A program made the translations under genes and the position numbers. Source: Streptomyces sp. NBC_01142 (GTDB lineage Bacteria > Actinomycetota > Actinomycetes > Streptomycetales > Streptomycetaceae). From it: a stretch of DNA of 64,000 bases. The stretch lies in assembly GCF_026341125.1 (NCBI RefSeq), contig NZ_JAPEOR010000004.1:1-64000 (forward strand), given 5' to 3'. Positions 54,846 to 63,397 of this stretch are shown here, piece by piece (the stretch's first letter is position 1; the number at the start of each line of letters is the position of its first letter). The notes under the pieces were generated by a model, which did not search any database, was not told where the DNA came from, and worked only from the letters and a program-made list of their open reading frames with translations.

Positions 54846-55893
54846 TCAACTCCCTCCCCGATTACCGGGACATGACACTACTGCCTCGTATCGATCAGTG
54901 CCTCCTGCCCCACGCGTGTCGGTGTACCGGGGCGTCGGGCGGGCCAGGTCTCGATCCGCGGGAGGCGTCCGCCGAGCCCGCGCGGCCCGCATGGTGAACA
55001 GCAGCTGGGCGGCGGCCCGCAGGATGCCGTCCGCGTCGCGTGGCGGAGCGGGATGCTGGTCGCGGGCGCGCTCGACCAGGTCCATCAAGAGCGATGCCAA
55101 CAGGGCTGTTTGCTCGCTCGGGACCCGGTGGGTGGCCCCCTCGGCCACGTGGACGCGCGCGTGGGCGAGCTCGGCGGCGAGTCGGCAGGTGTGGACGGGT
55201 GGGATGACCCGGTCCTGAGCCCCGGTGACCAGGTGGACAGAGGTGCCCTCCAGTGCGGCGAGGCGGCCCGCGACGTCGAAGTCCAAGATCGCCCGGAACC
55301 AGGCGGCCGCCACGTCGGTGGCCGGCCGCGGTGTCGCCGAAGGGGACAGGAGATCTCGCAGGTAGCGGGTGGAGCGCGGAGCACGGGTACAGGCCTCGGC
55401 GATGGCGGTGCGCGCGCTGCCCACGGCGCGGGCAAGGGGCGGATGTCCGTCAAGGCGCAGGTCGATCTGGCCGCTGCTGGCGCTGACCAACAGCAGGCCC
55501 GCGATCTTGCGCGGGCTTGGTGCGCGCGCCTCTCGCGGCGCTCTCCAGCACGCTCATCGACCCCATCGAGTGCGCGGCCACGATGGCCGGGGTGTCCGCG
55601 CTGAAGGCGCTCAGCACGGCCTCCAGGTCGTCGGCCAGGACGTCGATGCCCGCTGGGGTACGGCCCTGGGTCGAGGCTCCGTGGCCTCGCTGGTCGAAGG
55701 TGAGGAGCCGCACCCGGGCGTCTACCGGGAGGTGGCGGATCACGTCGTCCCACACGGCGGAGGAGGCCGACCAGCCGTGCGCCAGGACCAGCGTCACGTC
55801 GGGTGTGGCGCTCTGCTCACGCCGGTAGACGGCGAGGCGCGCACCGTCCGGCCGGGACAGGTGCAGAGGTTCTGCTGCCATGGTGAGGTCCAT
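54846..55893 (-). pseudogene. Alpha/beta hydrolase with a frameshift near 55515
   Basis: ATG at 55893, 5 nt after the acetyltransferase stop (coupled). LAVYRREQSATPDVTLVLAH GWSASS, LLTFDQRGHGAST and VAAHSMGSMSVLESA (nucleophile Ser) are in one frame. After TKP the coding frame shifts: KIAGLLLVSASSGQIDLRL, then LEGTSVHLVTGAQDRVIPPV (Asp) and AEGATHRVPSEQTA (His). Joined, this is a normal hydrolase of about 280 residues plus an Arg-rich run. The class includes esterases, lactonases and haloperoxidases. The shift may be a read error. Confidence 0.75.
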
Positions 55894-55897
55894 CGGA

Positions 55898-56434
55898 CTA
55901 CCCAACGGGGACCGTGAGGTCGACGGTCGAACTGTGGATGGCCGGCGGGACGGCGCCGAGCGTCCTCATGATCTTGAGCATCCGCACGTTGTCGGAGCCG
56001 GTCATGACGACCATCGAGGAGCAGCCGAAGTCGCGGGTTTGGGTGCGGGCGTACTGCACCAGAGAGGTGCCCAGGCCCCGGCTTTGCCACGGGTCCTCGA
56101 TCATGATGCCGAGCTCGGCCTCACCGGCCTCGGTCGTACGGACCAGATTGGTGGTCGCGACGATCTGGTGTGGATCGTCTTCGGGATGGGTGACCCAGGT
56201 GAGGCTGCGGTCGGGGCGGGTCAGGTGATGGAACTCGGCGAGGCGGAGGGATCGCCGAGCGGCCTGGTAGCGGGAGAAGCGCGTCTCGAGCGAGCAGCGT
56301 TCGTGGAGCGCGTTCACCGCGTCGAAGTCATCGAGCGTCGCGGCGCGGGTGACGGTCTGGGTGTCGGAGTGCGTGAGACCGGATGTGGCGGCAGCCTGTT
56401 GTGTCGTGGTGGTAGTCAGGGCAGGGGTGGGCAC
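55898..56434 (-). CDS. GNAT acetyltransferase (178 aa)
   Basis: ATG at 56434. The first 25 residues are Thr/Ala-rich; the GNAT fold starts at TVTRAATLDDFDAVNALHER. Motif A is AELGIMIEDPWQSRGLGTSL with the Q-x2-G-x-G acetyl-CoA loop; motif B is GCSSMVVMTGSDNVRMLKIM. It moves an acetyl group from acetyl-CoA to an amine. It forms an operon with the downstream hydrolase. A TTGCGG with CACCGT upstream (56477-56496) resembles the array boxes but lacks the inner box and spacing. Confidence 0.85.
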   Translation of the reverse strand: MPTPALTTTTTQQAAATSGLTHSDTQTVTRAATLDDFDAVNALHERCSLETRFSRYQAARRSLRLAEFHHLTRPDRSLTWVTHPEDDPHQIVATTNLVRTTEAGEAELGIMIEDPWQSRGLGTSLVQYARTQTRDFGCSSMVVMTGSDNVRMLKIMRTLGAVPPAIHSSTVDLTVPVG

Positions 56435-56502
56435 GGTAGTCCTCAGCTTGGGGTCGGGGCAACGGGGGCTCAGGACACGGTGCTGGACTGCCGCAACCGT
56501 CG

Positions 56503-56522
56503 GTAGCCCCGCTGGGGGCTAC
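56503..56522. terminator. Short perfect hairpin upstream of the GNAT gene
   Basis: GTAGCCCC, loop GCTG, GGGGCTAC. Confidence 0.4.
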
Positions 56523-56793
56523 TGACCGGGGCCCGGCACCACCACTTGAGGCGCCGTATCCCGTGGCGGGATCGCGACCCCATGCCAGGGGGTTGGCCGC
56601 CGCAGGATGCCGCAGAAGGCGAGCATCTCCGTGGGAAGCGCTCAGCACCACGGCGGCCTCCCGCCCGTGGTCGAGCCCTGCCGTTCCTCGGCCGTGGCGG
56701 TGCCGCCCGCCGTCCTCACCGCGGTCCGGCCCGATCGGCGCCGGCCACGGGAAGCAGACCACCGGGGCCGGCCGCGGTGGGAGGCTGTAGTCC

Positions 56794-57162
56794 ATGTCGA
56801 AGCAGAGCATCGAAGGAATGGACTCAGCCGCCGTGCTGGCGGCGCTGTTCAACCACACGAAGCCGTTCGGGATGGGCGCCCGCGCTCCGCTCGCCCACAC
56901 GATCTTTTCGGTCGCCGACGCCCAGAAGATTCTGGACACGATGACGGCCCGGGCCGTCACCGATCTCCCGGAGCCCGGCCAGGGCTACGTCGAGCCGGGC
57001 GGCGGCGTGCACACGGGCCGCTACCTACGCGGGCACTCACTGGGACTGGTCGTCGACCAGGACACCGTCGAGGTCGGCCAGTACGACCGCGACAACGGGG
57101 CCGGACTCGCGGAGAAGGTACTCGCCCGGCTGCGCGAGACCGGTGAGCTGACCCCCGCCTAG
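56794..57162 (+). CDS. Hypothetical protein (122 aa)
   Basis: ATG at 56794 (MSKQSIEGMDSAAVLAALFN). Contains FGMGARAPLAHTIFSVADAQ, EPGGGVHTGRYLRGHSLGLV and VEVGQYDRDNGAGLAEKVLA. Coding bias is good and the gene stands alone on the plus strand. The pattern of a short helix, a strand pair and a final helix suggests a compact domain. Function unknown. Confidence 0.75.
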   Translation: MSKQSIEGMDSAAVLAALFNHTKPFGMGARAPLAHTIFSVADAQKILDTMTARAVTDLPEPGQGYVEPGGGVHTGRYLRGHSLGLVVDQDTVEVGQYDRDNGAGLAEKVLARLRETGELTPA

Positions 57163-57454
57163 TCCTGTCTTCCGCACGTCACTCCGGCGGGTGACGGTCG
57201 CGGGCTCGACCGATCGTTCTTGACCGGTTCCATGACCAAGGCCGCGCCCACTCGTTGGGCAGAGCGAGGGCGTAGCGACCGGATCCGATCGAGTCGACCG
57301 AACTTCACAAGCGCCCGGTTTGACCGAAATGACATGTGCGGAACACGGGCCTAGTCGGCTGAGCAGACAGCTCCGCAGCCCGGCTCGGCGCTCTCGCGGC
57401 GCCTTGGACCTGCTGAGCGTGCTCGCGCGCGCGGACCGGACAGCGCTCTGCGGC
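57163..57454. other. Intergenic between converging genes
   Basis: No gene. GACCGGTTCCATGACC-like and GTCGACCGAAC patches are present but no clear terminator was identified. Confidence 0.3.
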
Positions 57455-58120
57455 TCACTGCCAGTCGTGGCGGGTCTCCCCCGGAACGAGCGCCTGGGCT
57501 GCCGTGGCGAGGTGAGACTGCAGGAGGGCGGCACCGTGCTCGCCGTCAGTGTGGGCCGCGTTCATGCCCGCCAGGATGAGCCCGGGGGCGCTGATCCGAT
57601 TCCACAGGACGACGAAGGCCGCCGGATCCAGGGGTAGTTCGGCAGGCAGAAGTCCCCGCACCTTGCGGTCCGGGCCGATGGCTGCGGTGAGCTCGACGAC
57701 GCTCAGGGCAAGGAACCCGTTGCCCTCGGCGGTGACACGGTGCTCGAGGAGTTCCTCCCTCGTGCCGCCGGTGGGCGGGGCTTCCTCCCGGTGGTGGCGC
57801 AGGGCCGGTGCTACGGTCAGGGCCTTGACGGTGCGGGCTTCGTGCGCGGTGCGCTCGGCGTCCTCCTTGCTTCCGGAGTCCAGGAAGCGTGCCGCAGCGT
57901 CGAGCAGGAAGCCAAAGGTGCTCTGCAACCGGAAGGTGAGGACTTCGCACGCCGGCCGTGTGGGGATGCTTCGCGGGACGATCGAGCGGCCGGTTGCTTC
58001 CAGCTGCTCAAGGAGGTGGGTCCAGGATGCGTACGTGAGGCCCGGCTCAGGGCGGCCCAGTAGGTGCCCGGCCGGCTCGACCCGGATGTCCGCGAGTGCC
58101 TCGTTCACGGCGTTGTGCAT
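57455..58120 (-). CDS. Hypothetical helical protein (221 aa)
   Basis: ATG at 58120 (MHNAVNEALADIRVEPAGHL). Mostly helical: SWTHLLEQLEATGRSIVPRS, FLLDAAARFLDSGSKEDAER, LALSVVELTAAIGPDRKVRG and MNAAHTDGEHGAALLQSHLA. No metal or nucleotide motif. It is downstream of the ATP-grasp gene on the same strand and may be in one transcript, though a 15-bp inverted repeat lies between. Confidence 0.72.
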   Translation of the reverse strand: MHNAVNEALADIRVEPAGHLLGRPEPGLTYASWTHLLEQLEATGRSIVPRSIPTRPACEVLTFRLQSTFGFLLDAAARFLDSGSKEDAERTAHEARTVKALTVAPALRHHREEAPPTGGTREELLEHRVTAEGNGFLALSVVELTAAIGPDRKVRGLLPAELPLDPAAFVVLWNRISAPGLILAGMNAAHTDGEHGAALLQSHLATAAQALVPGETRHDWQ

Positions 58121-58167
58121 GGTGAGCCCCCTTCTGGGATGTGCGCGAGCAGCCGCCATCCTCTCGC

Positions 58168-58413
58168 TCAGGCGCGCCCAGCGGTGCAGTGGGGTCCCCG
58201 GCCTTCAGCGATGCGGCGGGTGGTTGCCGGGTCAGCCCACCGTCTCGGCGAGCTGACCCGGCAACCGGCTCCGCTCGCTCTCGTCCGGCCCTGCCGCTGC
58301 GCGAGCCGCAGCATGGTCGGTGACCTCGTGCGCGGGCGTTGTACAAGGGACGGGGCCTTGCCCAGGCGCAGGGACTCGGAGAGTTCGGCGGTGAAGAACG
58401 AACGAGAACACAT
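58168..58413 (-). CDS. Possible small protein after the ATP-grasp gene (81 aa)
   Basis: ATG at 58413, 19 nt after the ATP-grasp stop, with a strong AAGGAG. It reads MCSRSFFTAELSESLRLGKA PSLVQRP, then turns Arg/Gly-rich, like a shadow frame. The start is convincing, the tail is not; a shorter, frameshifted or leader-type product is likely. Confidence 0.35.
   Translation of the reverse strand: MCSRSFFTAELSESLRLGKAPSLVQRPRTRSPTMLRLAQRQGRTRASGAGCRVSSPRRWADPATTRRIAEGRGPHCTAGRA
58222..58266. repeat. Perfect 15-bp inverted repeat carrying the TTGC box on both strands
   Basis: GGTTGCCGGGTCAGC, 15-nt spacer, exact complement. Each arm holds TTGC-CGGGTCAGC, like the module at 52185-52217. A dimeric regulator site or an RNA hairpin are both possible. 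Confidence 0.6.
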
Positions 58414-58432
58414 GGGCGGGGCTCCTTGTCGG

Positions 58433-59653
58433 TTACGCGGACAGGCGGGCAGCGCGGATCTCGGCGGCGGCGCTGCGCAAACGCGCGGTGCACTGCGGGT
58501 AATCGGTGCCGGAGACGAGTAGGTGACCGCTACGCCGTAGGGGTCCCACACGGCGTTCGGCCGGATACTGCTGAAGGGTGGCGTACGGGGTGACGTGGGG
58601 ATGTGCTGCCGCGTTGGGAGGCAACAGCGGGGTGGGGCCGGGGCCCTGGAGGAAGCGCACGGCAGTCGCTCCGAGGCGGCTCTCGTCGATGAGGAACGTC
58701 CGTCCGCGGGCGTGGTGGCCGGCCTGGGCGATGAGGTCGATCCCGGTTACCTGCTCGATCAGCATGCCCAGCAGGGGGTCCGTGAGGTGGGTCGTGACGC
58801 TGATGACCCGTGGTCCGGTTGCTGTGAGCCGCATGCGGATCTGCGCCGGGCCTGAGCGGTGCCCCAGGGCGGACAGCGCCCGGCTCGCCGAGTCCTCGAC
58901 GGCAGGGGCGCAGACGTCGTCCGCGTCGACCACGACTTCCACCGGGAGCAGCGCGGGTTCGGCCTGCGGGTCGAAGGTGGCGTGGGAGATCGCGACGACC
59001 CTGGGGCCGGATGGGGTGTCGGCGGTGTAGGCAGTGGCCTCGATCCCGTCGAGCAGTGGCTCGATCACCGTGCCGGTGCCGGGCCAGGTGACGGCGGTGG
59101 CCGCCGAGAATGCTTCCGCGAGGTCGGGTATGCCGGTCACCTGGCGCGCGGCGTGCCGCGTGCGGGGGGAGGCGGGCTTGCACACCAGGGGGAAGCCGAC
59201 CTGATGCGCTGCTTCCAGGGCCTGGTCGTAGGAGTCCGCATGGAGGGCTCCGCTGTTGTCCACGCCAGCACCGGTGAGGAGTTGGGCCGTGCGGTGGCGC
59301 AGGGTGGTCGCTTCGACCGTCGCGGTGGATGGTCCGGTCAGTGCGAATTCCTGGCGCAGCAGAGCGGCCGTGCGGGCATGGGCGGGGTCAAAGGTGAGCA
59401 CGCCGGCGATGGGCCGGGTGCTGGCGAACTTTCGTACCTCGTCGAGGACTCGGGGAGGGTCGAGGAGGCTGGCGGTCCGGGCGTCGGCAAGATGAGGGCG
59501 CTGCCAGGTCGGCGCCTCCGCATCGATGAGAAGCAGTGGCCCGACTGCGGCAAGGCGTTGCATGGCATGCTCCCACTCCGCCTGCGGTCCGCTGCCCAGG
59601 ACGACCAGATGCCCCGTGGGGCTGTCTTCCCGGTGGGGCGCGTGGGTGTTCAC
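58433..59653 (-). CDS. ATP-grasp ligase-like protein (406 aa)
   Basis: GTG at 59653 with GGAGCACC upstream. The N-terminal pre-ATP domain begins HLVVLGSGPQAEWEHAMQRL; the grasp part has RHRTAQLLTGAGVDNSGALH, VGFPLVCKPASPRTRHAARQ (Lys of the ATP lid), GTVIEPLLDGIEATAYTAD and PAQIRMRLTATGPRVISVTT near the metal site. The layout resembles carbamoyl-phosphate/biotin-carboxylase-like and amino-acid ligases that join a carboxylate to an amine. The usual E-x-N at the metal site is degraded to VISVTT, so activity is uncertain. Substrate unknown. Confidence 0.78.
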   Translation of the reverse strand: MNTHAPHREDSPTGHLVVLGSGPQAEWEHAMQRLAAVGPLLLIDAEAPTWQRPHLADARTASLLDPPRVLDEVRKFASTRPIAGVLTFDPAHARTAALLRQEFALTGPSTATVEATTLRHRTAQLLTGAGVDNSGALHADSYDQALEAAHQVGFPLVCKPASPRTRHAARQVTGIPDLAEAFSAATAVTWPGTGTVIEPLLDGIEATAYTADTPSGPRVVAISHATFDPQAEPALLPVEVVVDADDVCAPAVEDSASRALSALGHRSGPAQIRMRLTATGPRVISVTTHLTDPLLGMLIEQVTGIDLIAQAGHHARGRTFLIDESRLGATAVRFLQGPGPTPLLPPNAAAHPHVTPYATLQQYPAERRVGPLRRSGHLLVSGTDYPQCTARLRSAAAEIRAARLSA

Positions 59654-60181
59654 GGGCGGTGCTCCAGAGTCGAGGAAGTGATGCGCTCGCTGGCGGTGCC
59701 AGGGGGTTTCATCACTCTCGCCGGGCGGCTGGGGCGGGGCAATGGCTCCTCGCTCAGGTTCCCTGGCTGCGGTCGACAAGAGGCTCGTTGTGTCGCATAG
59801 CGGGACGTGAACTGAATCTCCGATTGCGGCTGGCGGGACGCGGTCCATACGATGGGAGAAGGTGGCATTACCCCAGGTCACATGGGGTGCCCGTGGAACG
59901 AGGGGCCACGGGGTGACACCCCCGGCCACGCCTCGGCGCCCCAACGTCCGATGGTTCCGCCGGGGCCCCGCACCCCGACGGAACAGGCCCTGACCTGCGA
60001 TTCTTCTGCTTGGTGGTGGTCAACTCTGGTTGTGCGCAGCGTGTTTGGGGGTGCACTGGAAGACCCTCTTCCTGGAAGAGGTGGTTCCTCCACAAGATCC
60101 CGTACGCACGGTAGAGATGTGCTTGGCGGGACCCGTGAGGCGGGATCAAGCCCCGCAAGCGCCTACCAGGAGGGACTGTCA
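59654..60181. other. Divergent control region
   Basis: 528 bp between the ATP-grasp gene (minus) and the IclR-like gene (plus). It holds a 17-bp palindrome (60065-60081) and a minus-strand TTGCGGGGCTTGATCC box at about 60132-60149 without a standard -10. No gene with coding character. Confidence 0.45.
60065..60081. promoter_or_regulatory. 17-bp palindrome, candidate operator
   Basis: CCTCTTCC-T-GGAAGAGG, 100 bp ahead of the IclR-like gene, followed by GTGGTTCCTCCAC with partial symmetry. Likely autoregulator site (inference). Confidence 0.45.
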
Positions 60182-60967
60182 GTGATCGACACCGAGCTTT
60201 TCGAGGCCGCCAGCACGGTGGACGACGGCATGACCGCCCACGCCCGGGTCTATCTCGTACTTCAGACCTTGAACAGCATGGGCCCCGGGCTGCACCCACT
60301 GCGGCGCATCATCGACGAGTCCGGAGTCACCAAGTCGACCGTCCACCGCATCCTGAGCGCCGGGGTGGAGGCCAAGCACCTGACCTACCGTAAGCCGGGC
60401 CGCTATGGCATCGCCACCGACGTGGCCAACCACCGCCCGGATGCGAGCGTCCACCTCAACTTGCCGCACGACAGCGCCCTCGACCGCGAAACCACGGTAC
60501 TGCAGCGACAGACGGCCCAGGTGGCGATGGCGTTCAGTGCGGTGCTGATCGACGACACCCCTGGCCGGCTGATGCTCGACCACACCTACGGCCGCCGCAG
60601 CGACTTCCAGGCGGCGTTCAACCACGCCGACGTCGACACCAAGGTGGCCCTACGCTACGCCCCGCTCACCGCGGATGCGGCCGGGCTGGCGATCCTCTCG
60701 CACCTCGACGGCGCTCCCCAGAGCCACCTCATGCGAGAGATACGCTCCGAGGGCTACGTGCTGACCCAGTCGCCGCTGCCGGACTGGAAGATGCTCGGCG
60801 TGCCACTGTGGCGCGGCTCGACCGTGTACGGCTCGCTCGTGGTCATGGGACTGCGCCCGCAGATGGAACGCAACCGTCGCGAGTACGCCGCGGCCGCGCT
60901 GGCCTGCGCCGCACGGCTGAGCGCTCGCTGCGAGTTGGGGAGCGGCGCCATGCGCCTGGCGAGCTGA
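60182..60967 (+). CDS. IclR-like transcription regulator (261 aa)
   Basis: GTG at 60182 with CCAGGAGGGA upstream. A winged helix-turn-helix (ARVYLVLQTLNSMGPGLHPL, then IIDESGVTKSTVHRILSAG as recognition helix) at residues about 20-75, then an IclR-type effector domain (QTAQVAMAFSAVLIDDTPGR, YAPLTADAAGLAILSHL, RSEGYVLTQSPLPDWKMLGV). IclR-type proteins bind small acids or signals as dimers and act as repressors or activators. It faces the ATP-grasp gene and probably controls it and itself through the palindrome upstream. Confidence 0.85.
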   Translation: MIDTELFEAASTVDDGMTAHARVYLVLQTLNSMGPGLHPLRRIIDESGVTKSTVHRILSAGVEAKHLTYRKPGRYGIATDVANHRPDASVHLNLPHDSALDRETTVLQRQTAQVAMAFSAVLIDDTPGRLMLDHTYGRRSDFQAAFNHADVDTKVALRYAPLTADAAGLAILSHLDGAPQSHLMREIRSEGYVLTQSPLPDWKMLGVPLWRGSTVYGSLVVMGLRPQMERNRREYAAAALACAARLSARCELGSGAMRLAS

Positions 60968-61219
60968 GCCGCATGGATTTGCACCTGTGCCTACGAGGCC
61001 CGTCCCGCCGAGCAGCAGGGAGACTCCTCGCGCGGTCGCGGGACTCGGATGCTTCGGCTTCGCCCGCTGACGACTCATGACTGTACCCGGTTGCTCGGCA
61101 CACAACGAGGCCGTGGCAACCGTCTTCGGGCAGGGATCCCCCTGGTGTTTCGACCGGCCAGCAGCCGTTCGATCCGCCGCAGGATGCGGTACTCAGTCGT
61201 CCTCCGGGGCGCTCCCGAG

Positions 61220-61623
61220 TCACGCAACGGGCTGTCCTTCACCGTTGATGCCCCAATGCGGATCCGACGCTTCATGCCCCTCGTTCAGGACGCAGATACG
61301 TCCCCACCGACCGTGCTTGCCGGAGCAAGCCCGCTGGAGAACGGCGTGGTTGAGGTCCCTGGCCGCCTGGTCATGCCGACCTGGAGGGCTTGATACTTCG
61401 GGCGCAGTTGTAGCCCGAGCCGAATCTCTTTTAGACGGATCTCCTCGCCCAGGCGCCGAATCTCCCGGTCGCCCAGCAGGGCCTGGATGACTGTCTCCGC
61501 CTCCCACCGTGTCGCGCCGCGATCGGGGATTGCGGGACGCAAGGCTCGCGTGTTCCTCCATGGTGCTGGTCTCGCTCTGCTCGGATTCCGCGGCAAGCCG
61601 CCCGCCGGGCAAACCATCCTCAC
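61220..61623 (-). pseudogene. Frameshifted small gene (uncertain)
   Basis: Two frames with coding character meet near 61400. The upstream one reads EAETVIQALLGDREIRRLGE and EIRLKEIRLGLQLRPKYQAL. The downstream one reads HDQAARDLNHAVLQRACSGK and RICVLNEGHEASDPHWGING, ending at 61220. The second has a C-x9-C-x4-GH-x5-H pattern like small phage and plasmid proteins. Joined, it would be about 110 residues. Confidence 0.4.
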
Positions 61624-61866
61624 CCTTCAGATCAGGCGAGATGGCTGTTCCCGGTCGTCTCGAAGCGGGAACGGGATCAACCTGTGAGTGTGGAAAGGTC
61701 AGTGCCCGTAGCGGCTGCGCGCCTGATGCCGGGCGCGGCGCAGCGAGGGCATGCCACGAACCTACCTGCCGACTCCGGGTGGGGGTTGCCCAGAGACTGA
61801 GGTGATCCCCGTGGTGTGGACACACCTGACAATGGATCTTGTTGATCCTGGAAGGTGTAGATCTAC

Positions 61867-61983
61867 GTGGCACGGCCCTCGAAGTACAGTGCGGAGTTCC
61901 GGTCCGACGCGATCGCGTTGTGGCGGGCTTCGGCCGGCAGGCGGACGTTGAAGGACGTCGCGGCCGATCTGAACGTCACGTGA
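61867..61983 (+). pseudogene. IS3-family OrfA remnant (38 codons)
   Basis: GTG at 61867: VARPSKYSAEFRSDAIALWR, then RTLKDVAADLNVT and a stop. This is the start of the IS3 OrfA helix-turn-helix. The left end TGTGGACACACC lies just upstream; the rest of the element is gone. Confidence 0.68.
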
Positions 61984-61998
61984 CGGTTTGGTGGTTGG

Positions 61999-63204
61999 TC
62001 AGTGATTCGGGATCAGCTCAGGACGGGCGGCGATGGCGTCACGCAAGAAGCTGCGCTTGGAATAGAACGTGCGGCTCTTCGCCCAGCCTCGCTCGGCCAG
62101 ATAGCCCAGGAGCCAGCGATCGATACGCTCCATCTCCCGCAGCACCTCGCTTTGGCGATGGTCCAGGAGGCTGCGCGAGCGCCGGTACTCCATCTCGCAC
62201 TGCGAGAGCACGACCTCCGGTGCCGCCAGGAGCGAGCAGTGATCAAAAAAGATCCCATAGACGTGGCCCGTGCGCATTGATTCGCACTGGACGTCGTAGC
62301 GGACGCGCCGGAAGGGCGGCATGGCCCGTACCTCCAGGCCCAGTTGCGAGCACAGGTAGTCCTCAAAGCCGTCTGGGGAGACCTTGAGGTCCGTGTAGAG
62401 CTGCTCGCGGCGGGCAAAGGAGTCCTCGGCGAACCACTTGCGTTTCAGTACGTGTCCGCCGTCGACGGTGGGAATGAAGGAGGCGTAGCCGAGATCTGCC
62501 GGGGGCCCTGTGACGTCGTAGAGGTGGTTCTCGGTGTAGTAGGTCTGTAGCTCGTTGCGGTACTCGGGTCGGCAGTCGACTAGTTCGCCGCGGCGCAGGG
62601 CTTTCAGCAGTTCCAAGGAGGCTTCCCAGATATCCGCTGCCTCCAGGTTGTACTTGTACTCCAGCTCTGTGCCGGCGAAGTGGGTACGGAAGTACCGCAG
62701 ATGGTTGTTGAGCCGGAGCGCCGACTCGGCATGCGCATCAAGTGCGGGATTCAGCCAGCGCAGCGCCTCTACCGGACCCTCGCCGACCGGAGTGTGGGTG
62801 GTGCGGACGAAGCAGGCGTCCTCGGCGTAGAAGTGGATCTGCGCGTACACGTGGTAGCCACCGCCGGGGTGTTCGGACAGGTAGCACAGCGGTACGAGGC
62901 CCGCCGGGGCATCGTCGCCGGCCAGCTCACGCAAGGCGTGGCCTGCGATGGCGTCGGGGAACAGCGACCCGCCCTCGATCCGGTTTGTTCGCAGGGGGCT
63001 GGCATCCGCGGTCAGGGCGCTGACCTGGCACGCGCCGAGCGTGTCCCACTTGATGACCACCGTGGTGCTCGGTAAGCAGACCTCCTGTGGCGCTACCTGG
63101 ACGAGCAGGATCGGTTCGTCCGCGCGGCGGGGCGAGATTCCGTTGAGCAGGTGGATTCCGCCCAGGACAACCCAGGCGCCTCGCGTGTCCGTGTCACTGC
63201 GCAC
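61999..63204 (-). CDS. CYTH-like protein (401 aa)
   Basis: GTG at 63204 with GGAAGGAG upstream (VRSDTDTRGAWVVLGGIHLL). Residues about 1-190 form one domain with GYHVYAQIHFYAEDACFVRT. From about residue 195, GTELEYKYNLEAADIWEASL gives the E-x-E-x-K signature that starts CYTH/triphosphate-tunnel enzymes, followed by alternating basic strands (HVLKRKWFAED, MPPFRRVRYDVQCESMRTG, VYGIFFDHCSLL) and acidic patches as in that tunnel fold. A long charged helix ends it. CYTH enzymes act on triphosphates or make cAMP; the activity here is not predictable. Confidence 0.65.
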   Translation of the reverse strand: MRSDTDTRGAWVVLGGIHLLNGISPRRADEPILLVQVAPQEVCLPSTTVVIKWDTLGACQVSALTADASPLRTNRIEGGSLFPDAIAGHALRELAGDDAPAGLVPLCYLSEHPGGGYHVYAQIHFYAEDACFVRTTHTPVGEGPVEALRWLNPALDAHAESALRLNNHLRYFRTHFAGTELEYKYNLEAADIWEASLELLKALRRGELVDCRPEYRNELQTYYTENHLYDVTGPPADLGYASFIPTVDGGHVLKRKWFAEDSFARREQLYTDLKVSPDGFEDYLCSQLGLEVRAMPPFRRVRYDVQCESMRTGHVYGIFFDHCSLLAAPEVVLSQCEMEYRRSRSLLDHRQSEVLREMERIDRWLLGYLAERGWAKSRTFYSKRSFLRDAIAARPELIPNH

Positions 63205-63383
63205 GGCTGGTGCTCCTTCCCGATGCGGGCACCGCTGCGGTGCCCTTGCCGTTGACTGACTTGACGACGTCGTGCCGCGCGCCCACCCGTTGGCCACGGC
63301 CATGTGCACTGCGGGTGCTCCTCGGACGGTCGTCGTCACAGAGGCGGTGCCAGCCACCTCCCCGGCACGCATGCGGTGTCGTC

Positions 63384-63389
63384 ATAGGG
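63384..63389 (+). promoter_or_regulatory. -10 element of a probable leaderless promoter
   Basis: TAGGGT (63385-63390 by one-base uncertainty) ends 8 nt before the GTG of the NUDIX gene, and no ribosome site is present, so transcription probably starts at or next to the start codon. Confidence 0.45.
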
Positions 63390-63397
63390 TGTGCTGG

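Noticed and set aside
58433..59944. Longer ATP-grasp protein starting at 59944
   Set aside because: The extra 97 codons lack coding bias and a ribosome site; GTG 59653 has GGAGC at good spacing.
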